From Aspidapion aeneum (taxonomy: Eukaryota > Arthropoda > Insecta > Coleoptera > Brentidae), in the NCBI GenBank assembly GCA_963576565.1, contig OY755039.1:69754886-69818885 (forward strand): a stretch of 64,000 nucleotides of DNA, in the 5' to 3' direction. Below, in pieces: positions 41,901 to 56,900 of the stretch (its first letter is position 1; each line of letters starts with the position of its first letter). A program made the position numbers and the translations under genes. Under the pieces are notes generated by a model. That model was not told the origin of the DNA. It saw nothing but the letters and a program-made list of their open reading frames with translations, and made no database searches.

Positions 41901-44900
41901 AGGTATTTAATTGGATTGTTTTAAAGAGTATAAATAGGTATTCAAATATATAGAAAATGAATACTTGAAAAGTGCATTTAATTGTATTGATAAAGGAAGG
42001 TATTCAAAAGTATTCAACGGGATAAATAATGAATTTATAAAAGGTGATTTAAATGGATTGTTCTACAGCGTATTAGTATGTATTAGAAATGAATCCTTTT
42101 ATGTTTATTCGGTTGCATTGAGAAAGGAAGGAATTAAAAAGTATTCATTGATATAAATAATGATTACATAAAAAGGTATTTAATTGGATTGTTTTAAAGA
42201 TTATAACTATGTATTCAAATATATAGAAAATGAATACTTGAAAAGTTCATTCAATTGTATTGATAAAGGAAGGTATTGAAAAGTATTCAACGAAATAAAT
42301 AATGAATTCATAAAAAGTCATTTAAATGGATTGTTTTATAGCATATTAGTATGTATTCAGATGTATTAAAAATGAATCCTTTTATGTTTATTCGGTTGTA
42401 TTGAGAAAGGAAGGAATTCAAAAGTATTCATTGGTATAAATAATGATTACATGAAAAGGTATTTAATTGGATTGCTTTAAAAGTATAAATATGTATTCAA
42501 ATATATAGAAAATGAATACCTGAAAAGTTCATTCAATTGTATTGATAAAGGAAGGTATTGAAAAGTATTCAACGGTATAAATAATGAATTCATAAAAAGT
42601 CATTTAAATGGATTGTTCTATAGCGTATTAGTATGTATTCAGATGTATTAAAAATTAATCCTTTTATGTTTATTCGGTTGTATTGAGAAAGGATGGAATT
42701 CAAAAGTATGCATTGGTATAAATAATGATTACATAAAAAAGTATTTAATTGGATTGCTTTAAAGAGTGTAAATATGTATTTAAATATATAGAAAATGAAT
42801 ACTTGAAAAGTTTATTCAATTGTATTGATAAAGGAAGGTATTGAAAAGTATTCAACGATATAAATAATGAATTCATAAATAGTCATTTAAATGGATTGTT
42901 TTATAGCGTATTAGTATGTATTCAAATGTATTAAAAATGAATCCTTTTATGTTTATTCGGTTGTATTGAGAAAGGAAGGAATTAAAAAGTATTCACTGGT
43001 ATATATAATGATTACATAAAAAGGTATTTAATTGGATTGCTTTAAAGAGTATAAATGTGTATTCAAATATATAGAAAATAAATACTTGAAAAGTTCATTC
43101 AATTGTATTGATAAAGGAAGGTATTGAAAAGTATTCAACGGTATAAATAATGAATTCATAAAAAGTCATTTAAATGGATTGTTTTATAGCGTATTAGTAT
43201 GTATTCAGATGTATTAAAAATTAATCCTTTTATGTTTATTCGGTTGTATTGAGAAAGGATGGAATTCAAAAGTATTCATTGGTATAAATAATGATTACAT
43301 AAAAAAGTATTTAATTGGATTGCTTTAAAGAGTATAAATATGTATTCAAATATATAGAAAATGAATACCTGAAAAGTTCATTCATTGTATTGATAAAGGA
43401 AGGTATTGAAAAGTATTCAACGGGATAAATAATGAATTCAGAAAAAGTCATTTAAATGGATTGTTCTATAGTGTATTAGTATGTATTCAAATGTATTAAA
43501 AATGAATCCTTCTATGTTTATTCGGTTGCATTGAGAAAGGAAGGAATTAAAAAGTATTCATTGGTATAAATAATGATTACATAAAAAGGTATTTAATTGG
43601 ATTGTTTTAAAGAGTATAAATATATATTTAAATATATAGAAAATGAATACCTGAAAAGTTCATTCAATTGTATTGAAAAGTATTCAACGGTATAAATAAT
43701 GAATTCATAAAAAGTCATTTAAATGGATTGTTTTATAGCGTATTAGTATGTATTCAGATGTATTAAGAATGAATCCTTCTATGTTTATTCGGTTGTATTG
43801 AGATGAAGGAAGGAAGGAATTAAAAAGTATTCATTGGTATAAATAATGATTACATAAAAAGGTCTTTAATTGTTTTGCTTTAAAGAGTATAAATATGTAT
43901 TCAAATACATAGATAATGAATACTTGAAAAGTGCATTTAATTGTATTGATAAAGGAAGGTATTGAAAAGTATTCAACGGGATAAATAATGAATTCATAAA
44001 AAGTGATTTAAATGGATTGTTCTATAGCGTATTAGTATGTATTCAAATGTATTAGAAATGAATCCTTCTATGTTTATTCGGTTGCATTGAGAAAGGAAGG
44101 AATTAAAAAGTATTCATTGATATAAATAATGATTACATAAAAAAGTATTTAATTGGATTGCTTTAAAGAGTATAAATATGTATTCAAATATATAGAAAAT
44201 GAATACTTGAAAAGTTCATTCAATTGTATTGATAAAGGAAGGTATTGATAGGTATTCAACGATATAAATAATGAATTCGTAAAAAGTCATTTAAATGGAT
44301 TATTTTATAGCGTATTAGTATGTATTCAAATGTATTAAAAATGAATCCCTTTATGTTTATTCGGTTGTATTGAGAAAGGAAGGAATTAAAAAGTATTCAT
44401 TGGTATAAATAATGATTACATAAAAAGGTATTTAATTGGATTGTTTTAAAGAGTATAAATATGTATTCAAATATATAGAAAATGAATACTTGAAAAGTGC
44501 ATTTAATTGTATTGATAAAGGAAGGTATTGAAAAGTATTCAACGGGATAAATAATGAATTTATAAAAGGTGATTTAAATGGATTGTTCTACAGCGTATTA
44601 GTATGTATTCAAATGTATTAGAAATGAATCCTTTTATGTTTATTCGGTTGCATTGAGAAAGGAAGGAATTAAAAAGTATTTATTGATATAAGTAATGATT
44701 ACATAAAAAGGTATTTAATTGGATTGTTTTAAAGAGTATAAATATGTATTCAAATATATAGAAAATGAATACTTGAAAAGTTCATTCAATTGTATTGATA
44801 AAGGAAGGTATTAAAAAGTATTCAACGGAATAAATAATGAATTCATAAAAAGTCATTTAAATGGATTGTTTTATAGCGTATTAGTATGTATTCAGATGTA

Positions 44901-47900
44901 TTAAAAATGAATCCTTTTATGTTTATTCGGTTGTATTGAGAAAGGAAGGAATTTAAAAGTATTCAATGGTATAAATAATGATTACATAAAAAGGTATTTA
45001 ATTGGATTGCTTTAAAAGTATAAATATGTATTCAAATATATAGAAAATGAATATCTGAAAAGTTCATTCAATTGTATTGATAAAGGAAGGTATTGAAAAG
45101 TATTCAACGGGATAAATAATGAATTCAGAAAAAGTCATTTAAATGGATTGTTCTATAGCGTATTAGTATGTATTCAAATGTATTAAAAATGAATCCTTCT
45201 ATGTTTATTCGGTTGCATTGAGAAAGGAAGGAATTAAAAAGTATTCATTGGTATAAATAATGATTACATAAAAAGGTATTTAATTGGATTGTTTTAAAGA
45301 GTATAAATATGTATTCAAATATATAGAAAATGAATACCTGAAAAGTTCATTCAATTGTATTGATAAAGGAAGGTATTGAAAAGTATTCAACGGTATAAAT
45401 AATGAATTCATAAAAAGTCATTTAAATGGATTGTTTTATAGCGTATTAGTATGTATTCAGATGTATTAAGAATGAAACCTTTTATGTTTATTCGGTTGTA
45501 TTGAGATCAAGGAAGGAATTGAAAAGTATTTATTGGTATAAATAATGATTACATAAAAAGGTCTTTAATTGTTTTGCTTTAAAGAGTATAAATATGTATT
45601 CAAATACATAGAAAATTAATACTTGAAAAGTGCATTTAATTGTATTGATAAAGGAAGGTATTGAAAAGTATTCAACGGGATAAATAATGAATTCATAAAA
45701 AGTGATTTAAATGGATTGTTCTATAGCGTATTAGTATGTATTCAAATGTATTAGAAATGAATCATTCTATGCTTATTCGGTTGCATTGAGAAAGGAAGGA
45801 ATTAAAAAGTATTCATTGATATAAATAATGATTACATAAAAAGGTATTTAATTGGATTGCTTTAAAGAGTATAAATATGTATTCAAATACATAGAAAATG
45901 AATACTTGAAAAGTACATTTAATTGTATTGATAAAGGAAGGTATTGAAAAGTATTCAACGGGATAAATAATGAATTCATAAAAATTCATTTAAATGGATT
46001 GTTCTATAGCGTATTAGTATGTATTCAAATGTATTAAAAATGAATCCTTCTATGTTTATTCGGTTGTATTGAGAAGGGAAGGAATTAAAAAGTATTCATT
46101 AATATAAATAATGATTACATAAAACGGTATTTAATTGGATTGCTTTAAAGGGTATAAATATGTATTCAAATATATAGAAAATGAATACTTGAAAAGTTCA
46201 TTCAATTGTATTGATAAAGGAAGGTATTGAAAATTATTCAACGGGATAAATAATGAGTTCATAAAAAGTCATTTAAATGGATTGTTCTATAGCGTATTAG
46301 TATGTATTCAAATGTATTAAAAATGAATCCTTGTATGTTTATTCGGTTGTTTTGAAAAAGGACGGAATTAAAAATTATTCATTGGTATAAATAATCATTA
46401 CAAAAAAAGGTATTTAATTGGATTGCTTTAAAGAGTATAAATATGTATTCAAATATATAGAAAATGAATACTCGAAAAGTTTATTCAATTGTATTGATAA
46501 AGGAAGGTATTGAAAAGTATTCAACGGTATAAATAATGAATTCATAAAAAGTCATTTAAATGGATTATTCCATGGCGTATTAGTGTGTATTCAGATGTAT
46601 TAAAAATGAATCCTTTTATGTTTATTCGGTTGTATTGAGAAAGGAAGGAATTAAAAAGTATTCATTGGTATAAATAATGATTACATAAAAAGGTATGTAA
46701 TTGGATTGCTTTAGATAGTATAAATATGTATTCAAATATATAGAAAATGAATACTCGAAAAGTTCATTCAATTGTATTGATAAAGGAAGGTAATAAAAAG
46801 TATTCAACGGGATAAATAATGAATTCATAAAAATTCATTTAAATGGATTGTTCTATAGCGTATTAGTATGTATTCAAATGTATTAAAAATGAATCCTCCT
46901 ATGTTTATTCGGTTGCATTCAGAAAGGAAGGAATTAAAAAGTATTCATTGGTATAAATAATGATTACATAAAAAGGTATTTAAATAGATTGCTTTAAAGG
47001 GTATAAATATGTATTCAAATATATAGAAAATAAATACTCGAAAAGTTCATTTAATTGTATTGATAAAGGAAGGTATTGCAAAGTATTCAACGGGATAAAT
47101 AATGAATTCATAAAAAGTCATTTAAATGGAATGTTCTATAGCGTATTAGTATGTATTCAAATGTATTAAAAATGAATCCTTTTATGTTTATTCGATTGTA
47201 TTGAGAAAGAAAGGAATTAAAAAGTATTCATTGGTATAAATAATGATTACATAAAAAGGTATTTAATTGAATTGCTTTAAAGAGTATAAATATGTATTCA
47301 AATATATAGAAAATGAATACTTGAAAAGTTCATTCAATTGTATTGATAAAGAAAGGTATTGAAAGGTATTCAACGATATAAATATTGAATTCGTAAAAAG
47401 TCATTTAAATGGATTGTTTTATAGCGTATTAGTATGTATTCAAATGTATTAAAAATGAATCCTTTTATGGTTATTCGGTTGTATTGAGAAAGGAAGGAAT
47501 TAAAAAGTATTCATTCGTATAAATAATGATTACATAAAAAGGTATTTAGTTGGATTGCTTTAAAGAGTATAAATATGTATTCAAATATATAGGAAATGAA
47601 TACTTGAAAAGTTCATTCAATTGTATTGATAAAGGAAGGTATTGAAAAGTATTCAACGATATAAATAATGAATTCATAAAAAGTCATTTAAATGGATTGT
47701 TTTATAGCGTATTAGTATGTATTCAAATGTATTAAACATGAATCCTTTTATGTTTATTCGGTTGTATTGAGAAAGGAAGGAATTAAAAAGTATTCATTGG
47801 TATAAATAATGATTACATAAAAAGGTATTTAATTGGATTGCTTTAAAGAGTATAAATATGTATTCAAATATATAAAATGAATACCTGAAAAGTTCATTCA

Positions 47901-50900
47901 ATTGAATTGATAAAGGAAGGTATTGAAAAGTATTCAACGGGATAAATAATGAATTCAGAAAAAGTCATTTAAATGGATTGTTCTATAGCGTATTAGTATG
48001 TATTCAAATGTATTAAAAATGAATCCTTCTATGTTTATTCGGTTGCATTGAGAAAGGAAGGAATTAAAAAGTATTCATTGGTATAAATAATGATTACATA
48101 AAAAGGTATTTAATTGGATTGTTTTAAAGAGTATAAATATGTATTCAAATATATAGAAAATGAATACCTGAAAAGTTCATTCAATTGTATTGATAAAGGA
48201 AGGTATTGAAAAGTATTCAACGGGATAAATAATTAATTCAGAAAAAGTCATTTAAATGGATTGTTCTATAGCGTATTAGTATGTATTCAAATGTATTAAA
48301 AATGAATCCTTCTATGTTTATTCGGTTGCATTGAGAAAGGAAGGAATTAAAAAGTATTCATTGGTATAAATAATGATTACATAAAAAGGTATTTAATTGG
48401 ATTGTTTTAAAGAGTATAAATATGTATTCAAATACATAGAAAATGAATACTTGAAAAGTGCATTTAATTGTATTGATAAAGGAAGGTATTGAAAAGTATT
48501 CAACGGGATAAATAATGAATTCATAAAAAGTGATTTAAATGGATTGTTCTATAGCGTATTAGTATGTACTCAAATGTATTAGAAATGAATCCTTCTATGT
48601 TTATTCGGTTGCATTGAGAAAGGAAGGAATTAAAAAGTATTCATTGATATAAATAATGACTACATAAAAAGGTATTTAATTGGATTGCTTTAAAGAGTAT
48701 AAATATGTATTCAAATATATAGAAAATGAATACTTGAAAAGTTCATTCAATTGTATTGATAAAGGAGGGTATTGAAAAGTATTCAACGGGATAAATAATT
48801 AATTCATAAAAAGTCATTTAAATGGATTGTTCTATAGCGTATTAGTATATATTCAAATGTATTAAAAATGAATCCTTCTATGTTTATTTGGTTGCATTGA
48901 GAAAGGAAGAAAATAAAAAGTATTCATTGGTATAAATAATGATTACATAAAAATGTATTTAATTGGATTGTTTTAAAGAGTATAGATATGTATTCAAATA
49001 TATAGAAAATGAATACCTGAAAAGTTCATTCAATTGTATTGATAAAGGAAGGTATTGAAAAGTATTCAACGGTATAAATAATGAATTCATAAAAAGTCAT
49101 TTAAATGGATTGTTTTATAGCGTATAAGTATGTATTCAGATGTATTAAAAATGAATCTTTTTATGTTTATTCGGTTGTATTGAGATGAAGGAAGGAATTA
49201 AAAAGTATTCATTGGTATAAATAATGATTACATAAAAAGGTCTTTAATTGTTTTGCTTTAAAGAGTATAAATATGTATTCAAATACATAGAAAATGAATA
49301 CTTGAAAAGTGCATTTAATTGTATTGATAAAGGAAGGTATTGAAAAGTATTCAACGGGATAAATAATGAATTCATAAAAAGTGATTTAAATGGATTGTTC
49401 TATAGCGTATTAGTATGTATTAAAATGTATTAGAAATGAATCCTTCTATGTTTATTCGGTTGCATTGAGAAAGGAAGGAATTAAAAAGTATTCATTGATA
49501 TAAATAATGACTACATAAAAAGGTATTTAATTGGATTGCTTTAAAGAGTATAAATATGTATTCAAATATATAGAAAATGAATACTTGAAAAGTTCATTCA
49601 ATTGTATTAATAAAGGAAGGTATTGAAAAGTATTTAACGGGATAAATAATGAATTCATAAAAAGTCATTTAAATGGATTGTTCTATAGCGTATTAGTATG
49701 TATTCAAATGTATTAAAAATGAATCCTTCTATGTTTATTCGGTTGCATTGAGAAAGGAAGGAAATAAAAAGTATTCATTGGTATAAATAATGATTACATA
49801 AAAATATATTTAATTGGATTGCTTTAAAGAGTATAAATATGTATTCTAATATATAGAAAATGAATACTCGAGAAGTTTCTTCAATTGTATTGATAAAGGA
49901 AGGTATTGAAAAGTATTCAACGGGATAAATAATGAATTCATAAAAAGTCATTTAAATGGATTGTTCTATAGCGTATTAGTATGTATTCAAATGTATTAAA
50001 AATGAATCCTCCTATGTTTATTCGGTTGCATTGAGAAAGAAAGGAATTAAAAAGTATTCATTGGTATAAATAATGATTACATAAAAAGGTATTTAATTGA
50101 ATTGCTTTAAAGAGTATAAATATGTATTCAAATATATAGAAAATGAATACTTGAAAAGTTCATTCAATTGTATTGATAAAGAAAGGTATTGAAAGGTATT
50201 CAACGATATAAATAATGAGTTCGTAAAAAGTCATTTAAATGGATTGTTTTATAGCGTATTAGTATGTATTCAAATGTATTAAAAATGAATCATTTTATGG
50301 TTATTCGGTTGTATTGAGAAAGGAAGGAATTAAAAAGTATTCATTCGTATAAATAATGATTACATAAAAAGGTATTTAGTTGGATTGCTTTAAAGAGTAT
50401 AAATATGTATTCAAATATATAGAAAATGAATACTTGAAAAGTTCATTCAATTGTATTGATAAAGGAAGGTATTGAAAAGTATTCAACGATATAAATAATG
50501 AATTCATAAAAAGTCATTTAAATGGATTGTTTTATAGCGTATTAGTATGTATTCAAATGTATTAAACATGAATCCTTTTATGTTTAATCGGTTGTATTGA
50601 GAAAGAAAGGAATTAAAAAGTATTCATTGGTATAAATAATGATTACATAAAAAGGTATTTAATTGGATTGCTTTAAAGTGTATAAATATGTATTCAAATA
50701 TATAGAAAATAAATAATTGAAAAGTTCATTCAATTGTATTGATAAAGGAAGGTATTGAAAAGTATTCAACGGTATAAATAATGAATTCATAAAAAGTAAT
50801 TTAAATGGATTGTTTTATAGCGTATTAGTATGTATTCAGATGTATTAAAAATGAATCCTTTTATGTTTATTCGGTTGTATTGAGAAAGGAAGGAATTCAA

Positions 50901-53900
50901 AAGTATTCATTGGTATAAATAATGATTACATAAAAAGGTATTTAATTGGATTGCTTTAAAGAGTATAAATATGTATTCAAATATATAGAAAATGAATACT
51001 TGAAAAGTTCATTCAATTGTATTGATAAAGGAAGGTATTGAAAGGTATTCAACGATATAAATAATGAATTCGTAAAAAGTCATTTAAATGGATTGTTTTA
51101 TAGCGTATTAGTATGTATTCAAATGTATTAAAAATGAATCCTTTTATGTTTATTCGGTTGTATTGAGAAAGGAAGGAATTAAAAAGTATTCATTGGTATA
51201 AATAATGATTACATAAAAAGGTATTTAATTGGATTGTTTTAAAGAGTATAAATATGTATTCAAATATATAGAAAATGAATACTTGAAAAGTTCATTCAAT
51301 TGTATTGATAAAGGAAGGTATTGAAAAGTATTCAACGATATAAATAATGAATTCATAAAAAGTCATTTAAATGGATTGTTTTATAGCGTATTAGTATGTA
51401 TTCAAATGTATTAAACATGAATCCTTTTATGTTTATTCGGTTGTATTGAGAAAAGAAGGAATTAAAAAGTATTCATTGGTATAAATAATGATTACATAAA
51501 AAGGTATTTAATTGGATTGCTTTAAAGAGTATAAATATGTATTCAAATATATAGAAAATAAATACTTGAAAAGTTCATTTAATTGTATTGATAAAGGAAG
51601 GTATTGAAAAGTATTCAACGGTATAAATAATGAATTCATAAAAAGTCATTTAAATGGATTGTTTTATAGCGTATTAGTATGTATTCAGATGTATTAAAAA
51701 TGAATCCTTTTATGTTTATTCGGTTGTATTGAGAAAGGAAGGAATTCAAAAGTATTCATTGGTATAAATAATGATTACATAAAACGGTATTTAATTGGAT
51801 TGCTTTAAAGGGTATAAATATGTATTCAAATATATAGAAAATGAATACTTGAAAAGTTCATTCAATTGTATTGATAAAGGAAGGTATTGAAAATTATTCA
51901 ACGGGATAAATAATGAATTCATAAAAAGTCATTTAAATGGATTGTTCTATAGCGTATTAGTATGTATTCAAATGTATTAAAAATGAATCCTCCTATGTTT
52001 ATTCGGTTGCATTCAGAAAGGAAGGAATTAAAAAGTATTCATTGGTATAAATAATGATTATATAAAAAGGTATTTAATTGGATTGCTTTAAAGGGTATAA
52101 ATATGTATTCAAATATATAGAAAATAAATACTCGAAAAGTTCATTCAATTGTATTGATAAAGGAAGGTATTGAAAAGTATTCAACGGTATAAATAATGAA
52201 TTCATAAAAAGTCATTTAAATGGATTATTCCATGGCGTATTAGTGTGTATTCAGATGTATTAAAAATGAATCCTTTTATGTTTATTCGGTTGTATTGAGA
52301 AAGGAAGGAATTAAAAAGTATTCATTGGTATAAATAATGATTACATAAAAAGGTATGTAATTGGATTGCTTTAGATAGTATAAATATGTATTCAAATATA
52401 TAGAAAATGAATACTCGAAAAGTTCATTCAATTGTATTGATAAAGGAAGGTATTAAAAAGTATTCAACGGGATAAATAATGAATTCATAAAAATTCATTT
52501 AAATGGATTGTTCTATAGCGTATTAGTATGTATTCAAATGTATTAAAAATGAATCCTCCTATGTTTATTCGGTTGCATTCAGAAAGGAAGGAATTAAAAA
52601 GTATTCATTGGTATAAATAATGATTATATAAAAAGGTATTTAATTGGATTGCTTTAAAGGGTATAAATATGTATTCAAATATATAGAAAATAAATACTCG
52701 AAAAGTTCATTCAATTGTATTGATAAAGGAAGGTATTGCAAAGTATTCAACGGGATAAATAATGAATTCATAAAAAGTCATTTAAATGGAATGTCCTATA
52801 GCGTATTAGTATGTATTCAAATGTATTAAAAATGAATCCTTCTATGTTTATTCGGTTGTATTGAGAAGGGAAGGAATTAAAAAGTATTCATTGGTATAAA
52901 TAATGATTACATAAAAAGGTCTTTAATTGTTTTGCTTTAAAGAGTATAAATATGTATTCAAATACATAGAAAATGAATACTTGAAAAGTGCATTTAATTG
53001 TATTGATAAAGGAAGGTATTGAAAAGTATTCAACGGGATAAATAATGAATTCATAAAAAGTCATTTAAATGGATTATTCCATGGCGTATTAGTGTGTATT
53101 CAGATGTATTAAAAATGAATCCTTTTATGTTTATTCGGTTGTATTGAGAAAGGAAGGAATTAAAAAGTATTCATTGGTATAAATAATGATTACATAAAAA
53201 GGTATGTAATTGGATTGCTTTAGATAGTATAAATATGTATTCAAATATATAGAAAATGAATACTCGAAAAGTTCATTCAATTGTATTGATAAAGGAAGGT
53301 ATTAAAAAGTATTCAACGGGATAAATAATGAATTCATAAAAATTCATTTAAATGGATTGTTCTATAGCGTATTAGTATGTATTCAAATGTATTAAAAATG
53401 AATCCTCCTATGTTTATTCGGTTGCATTCAGAAAGGAAGGAATTAAAAAGTATTCATTGGTATAAATAATGATTACATAAAAAGGTATTTAATTGGATTG
53501 CTTTAAAGGGTATAAATATGTATTCAAATATATAGAAAATAAATACTCGAAAAGTTCATTCAATTGTATTGATAAAGGAAGGTATTGCAAAGTATTCAAC
53601 GGGATAAATAATGAATTCATAAAAAGTCATTTAAATGGAATGTTCTATAGCGTATTAGTATGTATTCAAATGTATTAAAAATGAATCCTTCTATGTTTAT
53701 TCGGTTGTATTGAGAAGGGAAGGAATTAAAAAGTATTCATTAATATAAATAATGATTACATAAAACGGTATTTAATTGGATTGCTTTAAAGTGTATAAAT
53801 ATGTATTCAAATATATAGAAAATGAATACTTGAAAAGTTCATTCAATTGTATTGATAAAGGAAGGTATTGAAAAGTATTCAACGGTATAAATAATGAATT

Positions 53901-56900
53901 CATAAAAAGTAATTTAAATGGATTGTTTTATAGCGTATTAGTATGTATTCAGATGTATTAAAAATGAATCCTTTTATGTTTATTCGGTTGTATTGAGAAA
54001 GGAAGGAATTCAAAAGTATTCATTGGTATAAATAATGATTACATAAAAAGGTATTTAATTGGATTGCTTTAAAGAGTATAAATATGTATTCAAATATATA
54101 GAAAATGAATACTTGAAAAGTTCATTCAATTGTATTGATAAAGGAAGGTATTGAAAGGTATTCAACGATATAAATAATGAATTCGTAAAAAGTCATTTAA
54201 ATGGATTGTTTTATAGCGTATTAGTATGTATTCAAATGTATTAAAAATGAATCCTTTTATGTTTATTCGGTTGTATTGAGAAAGGAAGGAATTAAAAAGT
54301 ATTCATTGGTATAAATAATGATTACATAAAAAGGTATTTAATTGGATTGCTTTAAAGAGTATAAATATGTATTCAAATATATAGAAAATGAATACTTGAA
54401 AAGTTCATTCAATTGTATTGATAAAGGAAGGTATTGAAAAGTATTCAACGATATAAATAATGAATTCATAAAAAGTTATTTAAATGGATTGTTTTATAGC
54501 GTATTAGTATGTATTCAAATGTATTAAACATGAATCCTTTTTTGTTTATTCGGTTGTATTGAGATAAGAAGGAATTAAAAAGTATTCATTGGTATAAATA
54601 ATGATTACATAAAAAGGTATTTAATTGGATTGCTTTAAAGAGTATAAATATGTATTCAAATATATAGAAAATAAATACTTGAAAAGTTCATTCAATTGTA
54701 TTGATAAAGGAAGGTATTGAAAAGTATTCAACGGTATAAATAATGAATTCATAAAAAGTCATTTAAATGGATTGTTTTATAGCGTATTAGTATGTATTCA
54801 GATGTATTAAAAATGAATCCTTTTATGTTTATTCGGTTGTATTGAGAAAGGAAGGAATTCAAAAGTATTCATTGGTATAAATAATGATTACATAAAAAGG
54901 TATTTAATTGGATTGCTTTAAAGAGTATAAATATGTATTCAAATATATAGAAAATGAATACCTGAAAAGTTCATTCAATTGTATTAATAAAGGAAGGTAT
55001 TGAAAAGTATTCAACGGGATAAATAATGAATTCAGAAAAAGTCATTTAAATGGATTGTTCTATAGCGTATTAGTATGTATTCAGATGTATTAAAAATGAA
55101 TCCTTTTATGTTTATTCGGTTGTATTGAGATGAAGGAAGGAATTAAAAAGTATTCATTGGTATAAATAATGATTACATAAAAAGGTCTTTAATTGGATTG
55201 TTTTAAAAAGTATAAATATGTATTCAAATACATAGAAAATGAATACTTGAAAAGTGCATTTAATTGTATTGATAAAGGAAGGTATTGAAAAGTATTCAAC
55301 GGGATAAATAATGAATTCATAAAAGGTGATTTAAATGGATTGTTCTATAGCGTATTAGTATGTATTCAAATGTATTAGAAATGAATCCTTCTATGTTTAT
55401 TCGGTTGCATTGAGAAAGGAAGGAAATAAAAAGTATTCATTGGTATAAATAATGATTACATAAAAATGTATTTAATTGGATTGCTTTAAAGAGTATAAAT
55501 ATGTATTCTAATATATAGAAAATGAATACTTGAAAAGTTCATTCAATTGTATTGATAAAGGAAGGTATTAAAAAGTATTCAACGGGATAAATAATGAATT
55601 CATAAAAATTCATTTAAATGGATTGTTCTATAGCGTATTAGTATGTATTCAAATGTATTAAAAATGAATCCTTCTATGTTTATTCGGTTGTATTGAGAAA
55701 GGAAGGAATTAAAAAGTATTCATTGGTATAAATAATGATTACATAAAAAGGTATTTAATTGGATTGTTTTAAAGAGTATTAATATGTATTCAAATATATA
55801 GAAAATGAATACCTGAAAAGTTCATTCAATTGTATTGATAAAGGAAGGTATTGAAAAGTATTCAACGGGATAAATAATGAATTCATAAAAAGTCATTTAA
55901 ATGGATTGTTCTATAGCGTATTAGTATGTATTTAAATGTATTCAAAATGAATCCTTCTATGGTTTTTTGGTTGCATTGAGAAAGGAAGGAAATAAAAAGT
56001 ATTCATTGGTATAAATAATGATTACATAAAAATGTATTTAATTGGATTGCTTTAAAGAGTATAAATATGTATTCTAATATATAGAAAATGAATACTTGAA
56101 AAGTTCATTCAATTGTATTGATAAAGGAAGGTATTGAAAATTATTCAACGGGATAAATAATGAATTCATAAAAATTAATTTAAATGGATTGTTCAATAGC
56201 GTATTAGTATGTATTCAAATGTATTAAAAATGAATCCTTCTATGTTTATTCGGTTGTATTGAGAAGGGAAGGAATTAAAATGTATTCATTAATATAAATA
56301 ATGATTACATAAAACGGTATTTAATTGGATTGCTTTAAAGAATATAAATTTGTATTCAAATATATAGCAAATGAATACTCGAAAAGTTTATTCAATTGTA
56401 TTGATAAAGGAAGGTATTGAAAAGTATTCAACGGTATAAATAATGAATTCATAAAAAGTCATTTAAATGGATTGTTTTACGGCGTATTAGTATGTATTCA
56501 GATGTATTAAAAATGAATCTTTTTATGTTTATTCGGTTGTATTGAGATGAAGGAAGGAATTAAAAAGTATTCATTGGTATAAATAATGATTACATAAAAA
56601 GGTCTTTAATTGTTTTGCTTTAAAGAGTATAAATATGTATTCAAATACATAGAAAATGAATACTTGAAAAGTGCATTTAATTGTATTGATAAAGGAAGGT
56701 ATTGAAAAGTATTCAACGGGATAAATAATGAATTCATAAAAAGTCATTTAAATGGATTATTCCATGGCGTATTAGTGTGTATTCAGATGTATTAAAAATG
56801 AATCCTTTTATGTTTATTCGGTTGTATTGAGAAAGGAAGGAATTAAAAAGTATTCATTGGTATAAATAATGATTACATAAAAAGGTATGTAATTGGATTG

